NCBI GenBank assembly: GCA_016802295.1
Contig: JAESIW010000109.1
Coordinates: 311,368-375,367, forward strand
From: Brachionus rotundiformis
Lineage: Eukaryota > Rotifera > Eurotatoria > Ploima > Brachionidae
Direction: 5' to 3'
DNA: 64,000 bases
Positions 1 through 12,017 of the stretch are shown piece after piece. Under the pieces are notes generated by a model. It did no database searches and was not told the origin of the DNA. It saw nothing but the letters and a program-made list of their open reading frames with translations. Position numbers and translations under genes: made by a program. Position 1 is the first letter of the stretch. Each line of letters starts with the position of its first letter.

Positions 1-710
1 TTAGATTCAAAATAGCTTGATATTTGACGAGCCAGTAATCTTTCAAACAATTTTGCAATTGGAGAAAGAACTGAAATAGCCCTGTAGTTATTAATATCTG
101 ATTTATTACCTTTATTTTTAAATAAAGGATTAACAATGGCTAACTTCCAGTCATCAGGTATTGATTTTAATCTCAAGCATTCATTATAAAGAATAAGTAG
201 TAAGGGAGCAAAAAGTTCTGGTAGACCTTTTAGTATTTTAGGATGAATACCAACATATCCAGGTGAGCTAGAAGATGGTAATTCATTTAAAGCTTCTTTA
301 ATTTCATTAATAGAAAATTCATGAAATGAAAAACCAGGTGTTAGAAAACAATTATTTAATTTTAACTCTTTAAAACCGTCAAAAATAAATTTAGCTGATT
401 CATGTTCACCGGACAAAGATGAAGACGCAATAGATGCAAAGCAGCTGTTAAACATCTCAACTTGATCAACGGGATTCTTAACCTTTAAATCATCCCAAAC
501 TAGCTCTTCTGGAAAGCTGTCAAGATCAGCATCTCCTCTAGTTTTAATTGATGACTTATAAAAATTCCAGAATTTTTTGGAATTTTTGAAATCTTTTGAG
601 GATTTAGACTCAAAATATAATTTCATTTTCTGACGGTTGAGTTTTTTGAATGATAAAATAAAATTAGTTGTTGCAAAATACTCTGCAACATTATGCATTT
701 TGCACGCCAT
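1..710 (-). mobile_element. Non-LTR retrotransposon, partial reverse-transcriptase ORF running off the window edge
   Basis: An open frame on the minus strand runs from an ATG at 710 to the window edge with no stop, about 236 codons. It reads like the linker plus the first RT blocks of a LINE pol protein: a basic N-terminal stretch, then SSSPGYVGIHPKILKG, then IPDDWKLAIVNPLFKNKG, then NNYRAISVLSPIAKLFERLL. These correspond to the usual 'W(K)..I..P(I/L)FKKG...NYR(P/A)IS' motifs. The catalytic YxDD block would lie beyond the window. The frame is intact over the visible length, so this copy may be young. The clade (CR1/Jockey-like group) is inferred. The ATG may not be the true start, because a LINE ORF2 usually carries an endonuclease upstream. 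Confidence 0.85.
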
Positions 711-1084
711 TAAAAAGTATTCAAATCAATTGTGCACTTACTTTGCAGAGTTTTTGCAGACATATATTTTCAGATTAAGCAAAGTTGCTTAAACATTAAG
801 CATTTTACAGAACTTAATTATTCCTTATAGTAAAAAAGTTATTCAAATTTTTCTGAATTGAAACGATCGAATTGAAAAGAACTTCACAGCCCCTTTTTTT
901 TTGGTGTTTAAGAATTTTTTTGAGTGTGCAGAACAGTGATTTAGGAGTGTAATTAAGTGAATGTGTTTATTATGGTGACATAAAGCCCTCCACCGCTTTT
1001 TTACAGTGTGAAGCTGTTACAGCTAAAGTATTTTTGAACAATAATAGCTTGAATGGATCTGCTTCTGACCGGTTTATAATAAAA

Positions 1085-1138
1085 CAATGTTTAATCTTTT
1101 AAAAGCTTTATTTAGGTTAATGACCGTTCTGAAGTTCT
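1085..1138 (+). repeat. Short dispersed repeat, copy 1
   Basis: About 50 bp around the core GTTCTGAAGTTCTAAGAAT. A related copy lies at 19685-19738 in the first intron of the tau-like gene with a few substitutions and small indels. Too short to assign to an element class; probably a transposon remnant. Confidence 0.5.
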
Positions 1139-1680
1139 AAGAATGGAATTCTTATTTTTACCATAATGGTCGTGTTTGGAACACGAGCTTATAATTAAGA
1201 CAAGATGTGAGCTGAGTGGTACATGTATTTGTCAGCACTTGTGAGATACGTGACAAGTATAATTCTGACTTATCTTTGAGCATCAGTTAATAAGCTGATA
1301 AATAAGTGATAATTCAAGGTAACATATCTATGACCTTCTCTAAATGTAAAAGGTGTAATCCACCGTTGATAAGCCTATTTTCAAACCAGAGGTTTTCAAT
1401 GACTTAAATGAGGATTAAATTAATCAGAGAAAAATTAATTGCGAATGTCAACAACCTTAGTCTCTTTAATAGAAAAGATTAACTGCAGAAAAGCACATGA
1501 AATACAAAGTCCTTCGTCATTGATCTAAATGCTGTTTTTTTACAAAGCGTTACTCCTAAAAGCCTGACTTGAGTTTAGGTATTGCAATTTATACCACTTT
1601 CACAAATTTTAAGATCAAAGTTTAAAGTGTAGTGACATGATCAGTCTTTAAAAATTACTACCGTTTACCCTTGCAGAGTA

Positions 1681-1723
1681 ATGCATGCACCCAAACTTGA
1701 AATTCGGGTTTAAGTGCATGCAT
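1681..1723. repeat. 43-bp near-perfect palindrome
   Basis: The two 21-base arms around the central A at 1702 pair at 17 of 21 positions. The four mismatches come as two adjacent pairs (C opposite A, and T opposite G), which is the pattern left by transitions in an originally perfect inverted repeat. The outer 10 bases of each arm (ATGCATGCAC) match perfectly. Confidence 0.8.
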
Positions 1724-2902
1724 AAGCCTAGACCAAGCCCATGCTAAAATTGAATAGATCTACATGCGTGCATTAAGACTTAAATTCCAAAATTAAGTAC
1801 TGCACTAAAAGTTGAATTAGGAAATGAACATTTTAAATAAAAAAATTAAAATAAACCCGAACCCGAATATCAAGTTTTGGGTATACGGTAGATGATGTTG
1901 TAATGAATATCATTTTTAGAAGATCTAACATTATTTTGAATAAGGTTTGAAAAATACTAAGCTTATCATTCACATCATATTTATTTATTCCAAGAAATTA
2001 ATTGACTGCATGTGCTTTTCTGCAGTTAGTCTTTATTGTTACAAAAGGACTAAATTTGGACTTTATCTGCACAGATTGCCAAAACAAAGCAAAGCTAAAA
2101 AATCAATATTTTAATACGCCATCTAGAAATAAATCTCAAGGAAGTTTATTAAAGATAAAAGGAAATGTTAATTATAGTTCTTAATTAAAATTTTTAATAG
2201 CTTTTAGAGATAAGTTTTGATCAAAGCTGCGAAAAGTTTGATAAAAAATTATAATTTTAAAGATCCGGATCTTCATTCTAACATAAACTGAGCTAACTAT
2301 CTTAACTCATTAATAACTTTTGAAAAAATAAATTCTCTTAATATGTTTATTTTATATTTTTTTAGTTTTTGTTTGCTAATAAATTATTAGATAATTTTCT
2401 AATTGCGTAAATTTTTAATCGAATAGTAAAAAAATATTTGTTTATTTTCTAATTAAGACAATACTCAAACACTTTTTTCATATAATTAAATATAACAATT
2501 TCTAAGATAAATAAAAATTTAATGGATTTAGGAATAAATAAAATTATACACAAATAATTTGTTAATAAAAGTGTAAAATTGACAAAAAATTATATTATAT
2601 CAAGTAATAGAAATTTAAAAGCTTTATATCATTTTTTTAATAAAAAATTTTTTACTTCTCAAATTAAATTAAATTAAATTTGATGATTAAAATTAATTTT
2701 AATATGGGTAATTTGCGCAAAACTTTTAACAACTAGTTGTATTGATTATTCATCTGTTTTTCTTTATAGATTAGCCTGGTTTATCCTCATTGCTAAACTT
2801 AAGCATAATAAGATTAATTAAACAACAAAAGATAATCTTATTGGATATATTTTAGATTAAATTGCCAAAGAATGAATTTACCAAAGTGACTTGGTGACAC
2901 AA

Positions 2903-5900
2903 ATGGACTTGGTACATTACATAACTAAATTTCAAAATGTGTTTGCAGTGCGCAATGATGACGATGTTGCTGACCGGTAATTTTGCCATTTTGGAAAATA
3001 GCAACCAGTAAATGGAGATTTAAAATTTATTTCAGGTTAAATTACCGCTACACTGTGGCAATTTTAATCGCCTTCGCCATCATTGTATCACATCGCCAAT
3101 TCAGCGAGTCTGTGATAAAATGCTGGGTGCCGGCTTTTTTTACGCCAAATTATGAAGCTTACGCCAATCAAGTTTGCTGGATATCGAATACATATTATGT
3201 CAATCAGTCTCAAAATGTGCCTAATGCTGAAGAAACGCGGAAATCTGGAGAAATTAAGTATTACCAATGGATACCGGTAAGAACTAGTTTAATATTTAAA
3301 CAGGGGCATATAGATAAGTGTTTTTTTTTATCAGGAAATGAAAGATGGTAATTCTAAATTTGGCAATAAAAATTAGAAAAAATTTTTGTTTAATTCTTTA
3401 TTTTATTTGTTACTTCTTCTCTAGCCATGCGTTTGTTATTAGTGTTTGGTGGACTGTCTCATTTTTATGACCGCCAGATAGTAACGGAAACAAAATAAAT
3501 TAAACATTTTCTTTAAAATTTAAAAAATTAGAATTTTTTATTTAGAATATTTTAATTAAATCTTTTAATTTAGTTCCCCGTATTTTTTGGCGGTCATAAA
3601 ATTGTACGACTCTTGACAGGAAAAAATAAATACCATTTTTAAAATTAATTCCCAAAGACCCAGTGATCCTCTTGAAATAAAATATATGTTTTTTAGTAAA
3701 GTTAATGGTCTAATCATTGGAATAAATTTTTCATATTAATTCATTAATTTAATTTATTTAAACCAGCTGATAGATGGTCCTAAAACTGAATCTGCGCAAT
3801 GGTATGGCCATGAGCCTTAAAATTTATGCGAAAATGTAGCAGATACTTAGGAAAATATGTTTATTTGATGTCAGGAAAAAGCTTTCGCTCAGAATTGGTG
3901 TGGTAAAGTCTAACCAATCTAATAAATTTTTAGAAAAGAAGCTTTTTAGCTCTAAACCATGTGATCTTTGAGTAGACTAAAAAATATCATAAATGTGCCC
4001 CACTAACCATCTACCAAATGATCTAGAACTGTGATTTTTATGGAAAATTTTCTATCAAGGTTCTGATCACATGTCTTTTAATGTTTTAACTTTTTCATAA
4101 AAAATTCAGTCATTTTTAGTCATTATCTTTGGATTTATTGATAATCAGATTAAAATTCAATAATTTTTTTCTGGCTAAATGCAAGGACTTTACTACAAGA
4201 ATGGGTAAATGGAGACCCTGCTGGCATTTAATTAACTTTTAATGGAATTTGGTTCAATTTTAAGTTAAAAAAATCAAAAATTTTCAATATAGTTAAAAAA
4301 AATAATATGTAAATCAAATCAAATGATTATGAGACTTAAAGAAAAAAAAAAGTGGTCTATCAAGTTATCTCTGGGACTATAAACGATTTAAGTGAAAAAA
4401 AAAAAGTTTTTTTTTGCTTCTTTTAACTAATAAAAATTGCCATAGCCTTTTACCACAATAAAAATATACACCAGGATGTAGGAAATTTTATGCTCTTTCA
4501 GAATGCATATGATTTATCAAAAATTTGATTAAATTCATTGAATAACTGGGTCTGTCCCAAAATAAATGAAATTTAGGGTTTCAAAGGACGTAGTTTACGA
4601 AATACAAGTCAAAAATTTGTAATTAAATTATTCATTTATATTCTTTATAATAAAAATACATTAGATAAAAAAATTAAAGTATATGATATCCTTTTTTTAG
4701 AACCAAAACCAAATCTACCCTTGGAGTCTTTATTTTCTGACAGTCAATTGTTTAAAAGACCCTACATTTTTATAATTATTAAATAAACTATTTAAACAAA
4801 TTTAATTATTAAGTTTATTTTGTTGATACAAGCGCTTTTTTTGTACATTCCACGCATAATGTGGCGCTTGTTGTCGGCACGCGCCGGCCTGGACATGCGC
4901 GACCTTATCGAAGCTGCTCACTCTTACAAATCAGTGGACAAGTTTATCAATAAGAAGAAAATAATGGAGTATATTGTGCAGAATATAGACCAGTATGCGA
5001 GCAATCCGCGCCGGTCAAAGTCACGTGACTCAATATTTCAAAAAATGAAATACTTTGGCGAGTCTTTGTTCTGTGGCTCTGGCATCTATTTAGGCAACTA
5101 TTTGGTTACCACATACTTTTTTATTAAAATAGTTTATTTAATAAATTCTATATTTCAATTTTTTGTCATGAACGAGTTTCTTGGCAAACAATTTCACGAA
5201 CTTGGCCTGGACATACTCCGCTATTTGACCAATACGTACAGCCTAGAGGGCTCCATTGACTCGGTCTACTTTCCCAAAGTGGTCATGTGCGATTTTCGCA
5301 TACGCGAATTCGGCCATCCAAACTTCAGCCACCGCTACACCATTCAATGCGTCCTGCCGATCAACCTCTACAACCAGCAAATATTCACTTTTTTATGGTT
5401 CTGGTTTTTGATTTTGTTCTTTGCCAATTGTTGGGCCTTGTGCCAATGGGTCAATAGAATGCTGCCATCTTCTCGTTGGCACTACATCAACAAAAGACTC
5501 AACATGCTCAAATATTTCAAAGAGCTCAACCAGTCTACCTCTGTGATTATGAAATCACGTGGTATATTCCGGCGCCGCAAATCGGTTTCTTTCGAAGCCA
5601 AGAGACAGAAGCGAAAGTTTATTGATGACTACCTGAAGTTTGATGGTGTGTTTATACTCAGAATGATAAGCATGCTTACATCGGAGATTGTGTGCACGGA
5701 GCTGTTGCATGAGCTGTGGAAAAAGAGAGCAGTTGGTAGAAGAGATGAAGATTGCCAAAGTGTGGGCAGTGTGTCGAATGTGGGCTATCCAAGAGGCGAC
5801 ACTGAGACTGTCATCTATGACAATGACAAAGTTGGTGAAAGATATTTGTCGCAGAGTGATTCTCTGCTGCGCATGGGCCATTATGAAGGCATGTTTGAGC

Positions 5901-6253
5901 CTGTTGGACAGGATACTGTGTTCGAAGACCAAGTGTTCTTTCCCAAAAGGAGAGAGAGCAGGATTAAGGAGTTCAAGCAGCAAATGTCCATTGATTTGGC
6001 CAGTCTTAAGCCCGGCTCGAGTATAAAAAGAGCCAGGTTAAGCCAGTTGAGAAAGTTGTCAAATGAAAATGATACAGAAAAAGTGCCAAGTGGTGACCAG
6101 GCGACCATTTCGAGTCCTAGAGATTTTGACTCGAGGTCAAAGAGCAAAAAAGTTAACTTTGCCAGATATGAGGTCCAAGAGCATAACGTGGACTCGACGG
6201 TGCACTTCAGTGATATTGATTGTGTTTTTAGTGATCTTAAATTTGACCAATAA
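2903..6253 (+). CDS. Innexin gap-junction protein, three exons (2903-2976, 3036-3276, 4814-6253)
   Basis: Innexins form hexameric hemichannels and intercellular gap junctions in invertebrate plasma membranes. Joining the exons gives 584 residues. Exon 1 starts at ATG 2903 (MDLVHYITKFQNVF) and ends in a split Arg codon. Introns are 2977-3035 (59 bp) and 3277-4813 (1,537 bp), both GT..AG. Four membrane segments are visible: about 30-46, 106-124, 198-223 and 298-320. The family signature YYQW sits at about 100-103 and is followed across the long intron by IP|FILLIQALFLYIPR. Each extracellular loop shows the two conserved cysteines (IKCW..NQVCW in loop 1; VVMC...TIQC in loop 2). The cytoplasmic C-tail is long (about 250 residues), Ser/Arg/Lys-rich and hydrophilic. 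The exon-3 acceptor AAG at 4811-4813 was chosen because it restores the FILLIQAL motif in frame. An AATAAA lies about 40 bp after the stop. Which innexin paralogue this is cannot be said. Confidence 0.95.
3463..3601. mobile_element. Short inverted-repeat element (MITE-like) in innexin intron 2
   Basis: TTTTATGACCGCCA at 3463-3476 is repeated as its exact reverse complement at 3588-3601, bracketing about 110 bp of AT-rich sequence. The 14-bp perfect termini and total length of about 139 bp fit a non-autonomous DNA transposon or its remnant. I see no clear target-site duplication. Confidence 0.6.
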
Positions 6254-6509
6254 TTAATATGCAATTATTTATTTTCTAAATTGATTAATTTTGTAAATAA
6301 AGTTTATTAAAATTGAATGTTTATTTTTTTAAGAGTTAAAATAAATTATTATTTGTATATATTGTATATTGATTAAATATTTAATTGAAAAAATTTAGTG
6401 GCTATTAACCATTCTTTTGGGAATTAAGTGTTGAAAAAGTAAGGCTCTATTTTAACTATATATTTTTTGTCATCTATCAGACTAATTTGTGTAACAGCCC
6501 ATAATGTGG

Positions 6510-6794
6510 CATTGTGAAATTAGGAACAAAAAACAAAAACAAAATATCAAAAATGCCAAACCTCTAGTTCAGAAGGAGCAAAACATGTTCCGTGAGTTGT
6601 AGCACTTGGTACATCGTTTGTACCACCAATATTATGATCCTTCAAAACTCTGCAATAATTCTGCAAAATTAAGAACTTTGTGTATTAAGGACGTATCAGG
6701 TGTTTCAACTTACAGAACATGTTTTGCTTTTCAGAACTTGAGCTTTGGCAGTTTTGACATTTTTTTTTGTTTTTTGTTCCGAATTTCACAATGG
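6510..6794. mobile_element. Palindromic MITE-like element, family A, copy 1
   Basis: Long arms are inverted relative to each other: the left arm starts CATTGTGAAATT and contains runs of AACAAAAAAC, and the right arm is its reverse complement with mismatches, for about 100 bases each. The element is flanked by near-identical 12-mers CCCATAATGTGG (6498-6509) and CCCATAGTGTGG (6795-6806), which look like a target-site duplication. A related copy is at 36651-36900. It has no coding capacity. Confidence 0.7.
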
Positions 6795-7011
6795 CCCATA
6801 GTGTGGAATTGCTAGCTACTGACAGTACACACAATTAGTATGATAACATTTCCCAGTTATGGTTGTAGGTTCGTGGGACAGAGTCAAGAAATTTTAAAAA
6901 TTTATATGAGTGATATTGTCATTTTGATTAAAGTTAAGTAAAAATTGGTCAATGCCAAGCTACTAATTAATATATTTGACAATCTTTAGATATTTAATTT
7001 CTAATTTGATT

Positions 7012-7600
7012 TTTTTTTCCTTATTCACTCCTTGTGGAGCATAGGGTCATTACTTTTGATTTCCACTCAAGTCGATCTTTTGCCTTTACCCTTGCTTCTC
7101 CATGTCATTTCCATTTCGATGAGCTCTTTCGTGATCGTTGACCTCCATGTTACTGCTGGTCGTCCTACCTTACGTCACCCGTGAGGTGTCGATTGAAGGG
7201 CCCTTTCTGGTATCCGTGTATCTTTCATTCTAAGTACATGCCCGAGCCATCGAAGCCTTTTGTTCTTGATGCATTGACTTAATGGCTCCGATTTTGTCAT
7301 TCTGTATAGGTCAGCATTCGACAGTGTCTCAGGCCAATGTATCCCGAGAATCCTCCGCAGGCTTCCAGTGTGGAAGGTGTTAAGGCTTTTTCTGTCAGAT
7401 TCACTCATCCCCCAACATTCACTTCCGTACATCAATGTTGCTTTTACTACACTGTTGTATAGTTTAAGTTTTGTTTTCTTGCTGTAGCTTTTTGATTTCC
7501 ATGCTGGTCGGAGTCTAGCAAAGACACTCTTTGCTTTAGCAAGTCTATTTTTAATGTCTCTGTGTGTTCCCAACGTTGTACTGATAGTGCTACCTAGATA
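7012..7600 (-). mobile_element. RTE-type LINE, 5'-truncated 3' fragment
   Basis: The minus frame 7573-7175 encodes the C-terminal part of an endonuclease-reverse-transcriptase: GTHRDIKNRLAKAKSVFARLRP, then KLYNSVVKATLMYGSECW, then LRRILGIHWPETLSNADLY, then KRLRWLGHVLRM. This is the post-RT region typical of RTE-like elements. The sequence past the frame, down to about 7012, matches the 3' tails of the copies ending near 33505 and 57810, including the GGAGTGAATAAGGAA-type end followed by an A-run. It is truncated upstream at about 7600, so it is inactive. Confidence 0.85.
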
Positions 7601-8280
7601 TCAAAAAGTCAAAAAAAAGCTCCATTCGATATATAAAATTATATTCATATGCATTTTTTGCTGAAAAATTAAACTTATCAATACTGCTTAAAAATTTTGT
7701 CAGAGAAACTAGTAATTTACTATATGCTTACTCTTAATACTTATTTGTATTTATTTGAGACTGGTTTATTAAGATATCAAGATATCTAAAATACAGAAAA
7801 TCTTTCAGAACAGTTGTTACGACATATAACATAATTCTCAGATTGTTTTCTTATAAAATTGTATCAAGTCACCTCGAGTCCTTCTTGTTAGTAAATCTGA
7901 CAATTACAGATTGTTTAATCTCTCTTAAAATAATAAATTTTGAAACTCAAGAATCAGTTTTGCTGCTCTTCTCTAAATTTTCTTTATCAATGTCAAGATG
8001 AGCCACTTTTTATTTTAACTAAGAAGACCATTTATTTCACTATGTAAACATATTGTCAATATCATCTTTCTCATTACTAATTAAGCTTCTAATCACAGAA
8101 ATGATTTTTGTGCGATCCGCGTAGGCTCTGCAGCTCTAATATATCATTGATAATCAAATACTGATACTGTTTTAGGAAATGTTAGAGACTTAATTAAAAC
8201 GGTCTCTATATCTTCTATTAAGTTCCTGAATACCTCTGACTAGAAAACGGGTTTAAACAAAGTGGACTATAAAAGAATGA
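7601..8280. other. Non-coding AT-rich stretch
   Basis: No frame, RNA gene or clear repeat structure was recognised between the LINE fragment and the MITE at 8292. Confidence 0.4.
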
Positions 8281-8535
8281 TATTAGAATAGAAAAGTAAA
8301 ATTTTTGATCAAATTTCAGGCGCTCAATCTTGCTCAGACATTTTTAGATGCGCAATTAAATTTCATTGCTGATTTTTTATTCTTTTAACATTTCAGAGCT
8401 TTATTTTCAAACTTTTGAAAAAAAGGATTGTAATTTCTAAAAATGCAATGAAATTTAATTGCGCATCTAAAAATATTTGAGCAAGACTGAGCGCCTGAAA
8501 TTTGATCAAAAATTTTACTTTGCCTATTAGAATAG
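8281..8535. mobile_element. Palindromic MITE, family B, intact copy with 11-bp target duplication
   Basis: The element at 8292-8524 is almost entirely an inverted repeat. Its left arm (AAAGTAAAATTTTTGATCAA, then AGATGCGCAATTAAATTTCA) is mirrored by the right arm that ends in TTGATCAAAAATTTTACTTT. Identical 11-mers TATTAGAATAG flank it at 8281-8291 and 8525-8535. A second copy, broken by a piggyBac insertion, is at 50322-51096, and a lone right end lies at 33958-33988. The long TIRs and a duplication of 9-11 bp would suit a Mutator-like family, which is an inference. Confidence 0.85.
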
Positions 8536-10139
8536 CAAAAGTGGTGCCACACGTGTCTATAATAAGATCAACATTATTGATCAGCTAACCATCTCTAACT
8601 CTAACTTATAATTTGACTGAGCCTTTAATTAAAAAAATAAACTCATTAAACTAGAACTTCCAACTCGGAAGCTTTTGTTTTTGCAAAAACATTAATTAAA
8701 GGCTTTTAGACTTTGACAAATTGACAATGATTATTATTAAAATCGATTTCGTTTCTAAATAGCTTTCAGTATCATTATAAAATATTAAATTTCCATCTGA
8801 GAACATAATCCAAATGATAATTATCTTGTTTTATGAATAAAAGCCTAAAACTTGAATAACTTTATAGGTCAGAGCCTTTTTTTAAAAACAATCTAGGTTT
8901 CATCTAATTAATTTTTATTCTACTAAAACTAATTATTTTTAAAAATTCATTTTTTTTATATTCTTTTTATGTAAAAATTGATATAAAAATGTATTTGTTC
9001 TTTTTTACAAGTCAAATCATTAGAGTAATAATTTCTGCAAAGATTTAATAGAAAAAAAATTTAATTATTTGATTAATGAAATTGTTTAATGCTGGGAAAA
9101 GGCTCGCATCTTTCCCAATTATTTAGAGAGCCTCCGATCGAGCCTTAAAAAAATTCAGCATAATTCAATATTTTTATTTGTTTATTTAAAGATTTTAGAT
9201 ATCTATTTATAGATTAAATTAAAATAGTAAGTTGGTATATGAATTAAATCCAAAAGCAATAATTACATTTCAAATAATTATTTTAGTTTTTTGTTTATTT
9301 TTCATATTTTTAAGTCTATGAGGTTTGAAATATGATAAATAAGACCATTTGAGTGATTTGAGAATTAATTAAATTGGTTTAGCTGAACTTTAAGACTCAA
9401 AAAAGCTAAAAATAATCAATTTAATTTTTTATTTTTATGAAATTAAAATTTTGTAAAAGATAAGCTTAATGATAAGTTTGAAAAAAGAATTTTCTAAATT
9501 TCGCGAGTAATTGGTTTGAGAAATAAAAAATATTGAATAAATAGATAGTTGAAAAGCTTGAAATTTAGATTTTTATTTCTAATTAACCAATCTTAAATTA
9601 GTTAAACTATGTTGGTGCATATTTAAAAAATGAATCAGGCAAACTTTATAATGATATATTTAAGTAAAAAATAGTTAAACTTGTCTTATTAACGAAAGTG
9701 TTTTTTGGTATCTATAGTAATAAATTAAAAGCATATATGGCATTTTTTGATAACTAACTTTTTTATATAATAATTCATCAATTTATTAAACAACAAAATG
9801 TTAAAATAAAAAAGAAAGTTATCAAATATTTATTTTATTTTAAAAAAATTGTATTCTTTTGAAGTTTAATTAGAAAAAAGGAAAAAAATACATTTTGATC
9901 TAATTTAGCCTGTCCGATTTATTTCTCGGACCAGTCTCCCATTACTAACCAAACAATACCTTTCGTTAACAATTCTTTTCCAAAATAATTTATAATTTTA
10001 TTCACTTGAGTAACATAGTTCCAATTAAAATACATAATTTTGAAACTCTTTAATTTTAATTTTCTTTATCTATTTAATTTCTTTTTCAAAAAATGGACAC
10101 CAACAACTTATTCTTGTCCTAAGTTCAACAAGTATTAAT
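8536..10139. other. Non-coding AT-rich stretch
   Basis: I found no gene or defined element. A small hairpin (GTCCGA..TCGGAC) around 9912-9931 has no clear function. Confidence 0.4.
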
Positions 10140-10880
10140 TGAATATTCTAGAAAACAATTTGAAAGCCTTTCCCAGAAACCAATTTCCGTCTAGATCTTA
10201 ATTAGGATCCTATCAGGATTCAATACTGGATTTTCTGGAAAATTTTCCTTACCAGCTCAGTATAGGATCCTAACAAAAATTCCTCAAACTAAATCATTTT
10301 ATTAATTTTTATTTAAATTAATTGTATTTCAGGAACATTAAAATGAGTCAAACAGATTCATTCAAAATGCTAGACGATTACTTATAATAAAAATTAAATT
10401 TTAAATTTAAATATAGTTTTAAATCATACATAATTTTGAGATGATGTTTGAATTTTAGAAATATTCTTATTCCAAGAAGATAGTTTTCTTAGGATTTTAT
10501 TTTAGATTCCAACATTATAATAGGAATCTCTTAAATAAGATAAGAAATTCGATTCAGTCACGATCTTTTTAAGATCTTATTAAAAATCTTTTTCCAATTA
10601 ACTCCTGAAAGCTCTTACAAGATCCTAGCTAGGAATTGATTCCTGGGTTTTAATCATTGCACCTATTTTTTATTTGACTTGGTGATACAGTCTTTTGATT
10701 TGACTATTACTATCCCACTTTAGGTCTTTAGTGGTTAAAATAGCTAGGTATTTTTCATAGTTTGATTTTGCTAGTGGGAATTGTATACTTCAAGTGAGTT
10801 TCTTATTTTTATCAAGTTATGTGCGAGTTTGAAAATCTAAACTAAATATTTTTCAATTCAAAAAAAAAACTCTCCATTTA
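10140..10880. repeat. Dispersed repeat, family C, copy 1
   Basis: About 700 bp is repeated at 14450-15420. Long identical blocks are shared, for example around AATGAGTCAAACAGATT, TAGACGATTACTTATAAT and TATCCCACTTTAGGTCTTTA. The copies differ by indels, and copy 2 carries an extra insertion (14848-15234). Part of the right portion (around 10780-10870) is also recognisable near 13981-14090. No protein was recognised, so this may be a non-autonomous transposon or LINE UTR material. Confidence 0.7.
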
Positions 10881-12017
10881 TGTTAGTAACGTTTTTTTAC
10901 ACTCAAGACAATCTAATTGATGATTATTTGATTTTAATTTGGTGTGTAGTTTCAAAAGATTGTTTTTCACTTGCAATTTTGATATTAGTTAGCAGATCAG
11001 ATTTAAAAATTGCAAAAAAAGTATTTTTAATTACAATAGATCACAAATGGAGACAAATAATAAAAAAATCTATATATTAATGTTTTATTTAATATTAATA
11101 TTTCATTTGATTGAACTTAATATTTGATATTAATTAATTAGAAGAAATACTATTAAATTTTTGTAAGATTTGTGTCCCAATGTCAGTTTAGTCTAAAAGA
11201 AAAATGTAGTCCTAACAATTATTCCCTCCTGTGGTAGACAATTCTTCTAAAACCCCGATTTCGATTGCTCTCTGATATCTTGTTTTTTTTATAAAAACTG
11301 CAGAATTCTTCCTATGAAATTCAATTCTTTTCTTTATTTTAATAAATATTTACTCATGCCAACAAGTTCAAGATTACATTTAATAATCTAATGGCTCTAT
11401 CATATACACTGACTCTTAAACTCTAGTCTGTGGTCTATCGTATATTAAATTTGAATTGTTAGACAACAATTAACCACATGAATCGGATATTCCACAAGCC
11501 TTTTAGTATCATATTTTATTCTTTAATTAATCAGAGAATTAACTCTAAATCAACATAACTTTTAGCGATTCTTGTTAGACTATTTTCTAAAGCTTTGTCT
11601 GACCCTTTTTGTTTTCTAAATAGTTGATAAGAGATAATTGAATATAGATAATGACTTTCAGAGAAAAATTTTCATTTCCATTTTTAAATTAACAGCTGAA
11701 GTGCTTTCATGAACTTAATACAGATATTTGAGGCACCACTGTTGTCATTCCATATTAATCATTCAATATAAGTATATTAGGTTAATAAATTAAGGCATAC
11801 TTTTTCAAACGCTTTAGATATATCAAAAACTAACTTAATTTATTCTTTTATTATTGAATATTGATGTTATTACATTTATTAAATTAAATGAGCTTAGAAG
11901 ATCCCGTGTGCGCATTAACCGATCAACCTATTGACGGACCCTTAATTGTCCGGTCAACCAAGCGGCATCATTTTTATGATCATTAAGAAATACGAAGGTC
12001 TTGGAACCGGTATTTCT
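10881..12017. other. Non-coding AT-rich stretch
   Basis: A 66-codon frame near 10880-11080 has no recognisable content and is not called. A short GC-richer hairpin (GACGGACCC...GTCCGGTC) occurs around 11932-11957. Nothing else is supported. Confidence 0.4.

Larger units (their letters stand above)
711..2902. other. Non-coding AT-rich stretch
   Basis: No coding frame here has recognisable content. The only structured parts are the 43-bp palindrome at 1681-1723 and a short dispersed repeat around 1085-1138. The segment just before 2903 should contain the innexin promoter and 5' UTR, but I cannot point to a specific signal. Confidence 0.5.

Noticed and set aside
2002..2184. 60-codon frame with several cysteines
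   Set aside because: The spacing of CxxC residues hinted at a zinc finger, but there is only one pair, no flanking exon and no conserved residues.
5555..6264. Several overlapping frames on both strands inside the last innexin exon
   Set aside because: Alternative-frame readings of an exon with clear innexin content; no independent domain or start context.
6606..6815. 69-codon frame
   Set aside because: Lies entirely within the palindromic family-A element, which explains the openness.
11932..11957. GC-richer hairpin GACGGACCC..GTCCGGTC as a possible tRNA or regulatory RNA
   Set aside because: No T-loop GTTCRA motif, no acceptor stem and no anticodon arm could be found around it.
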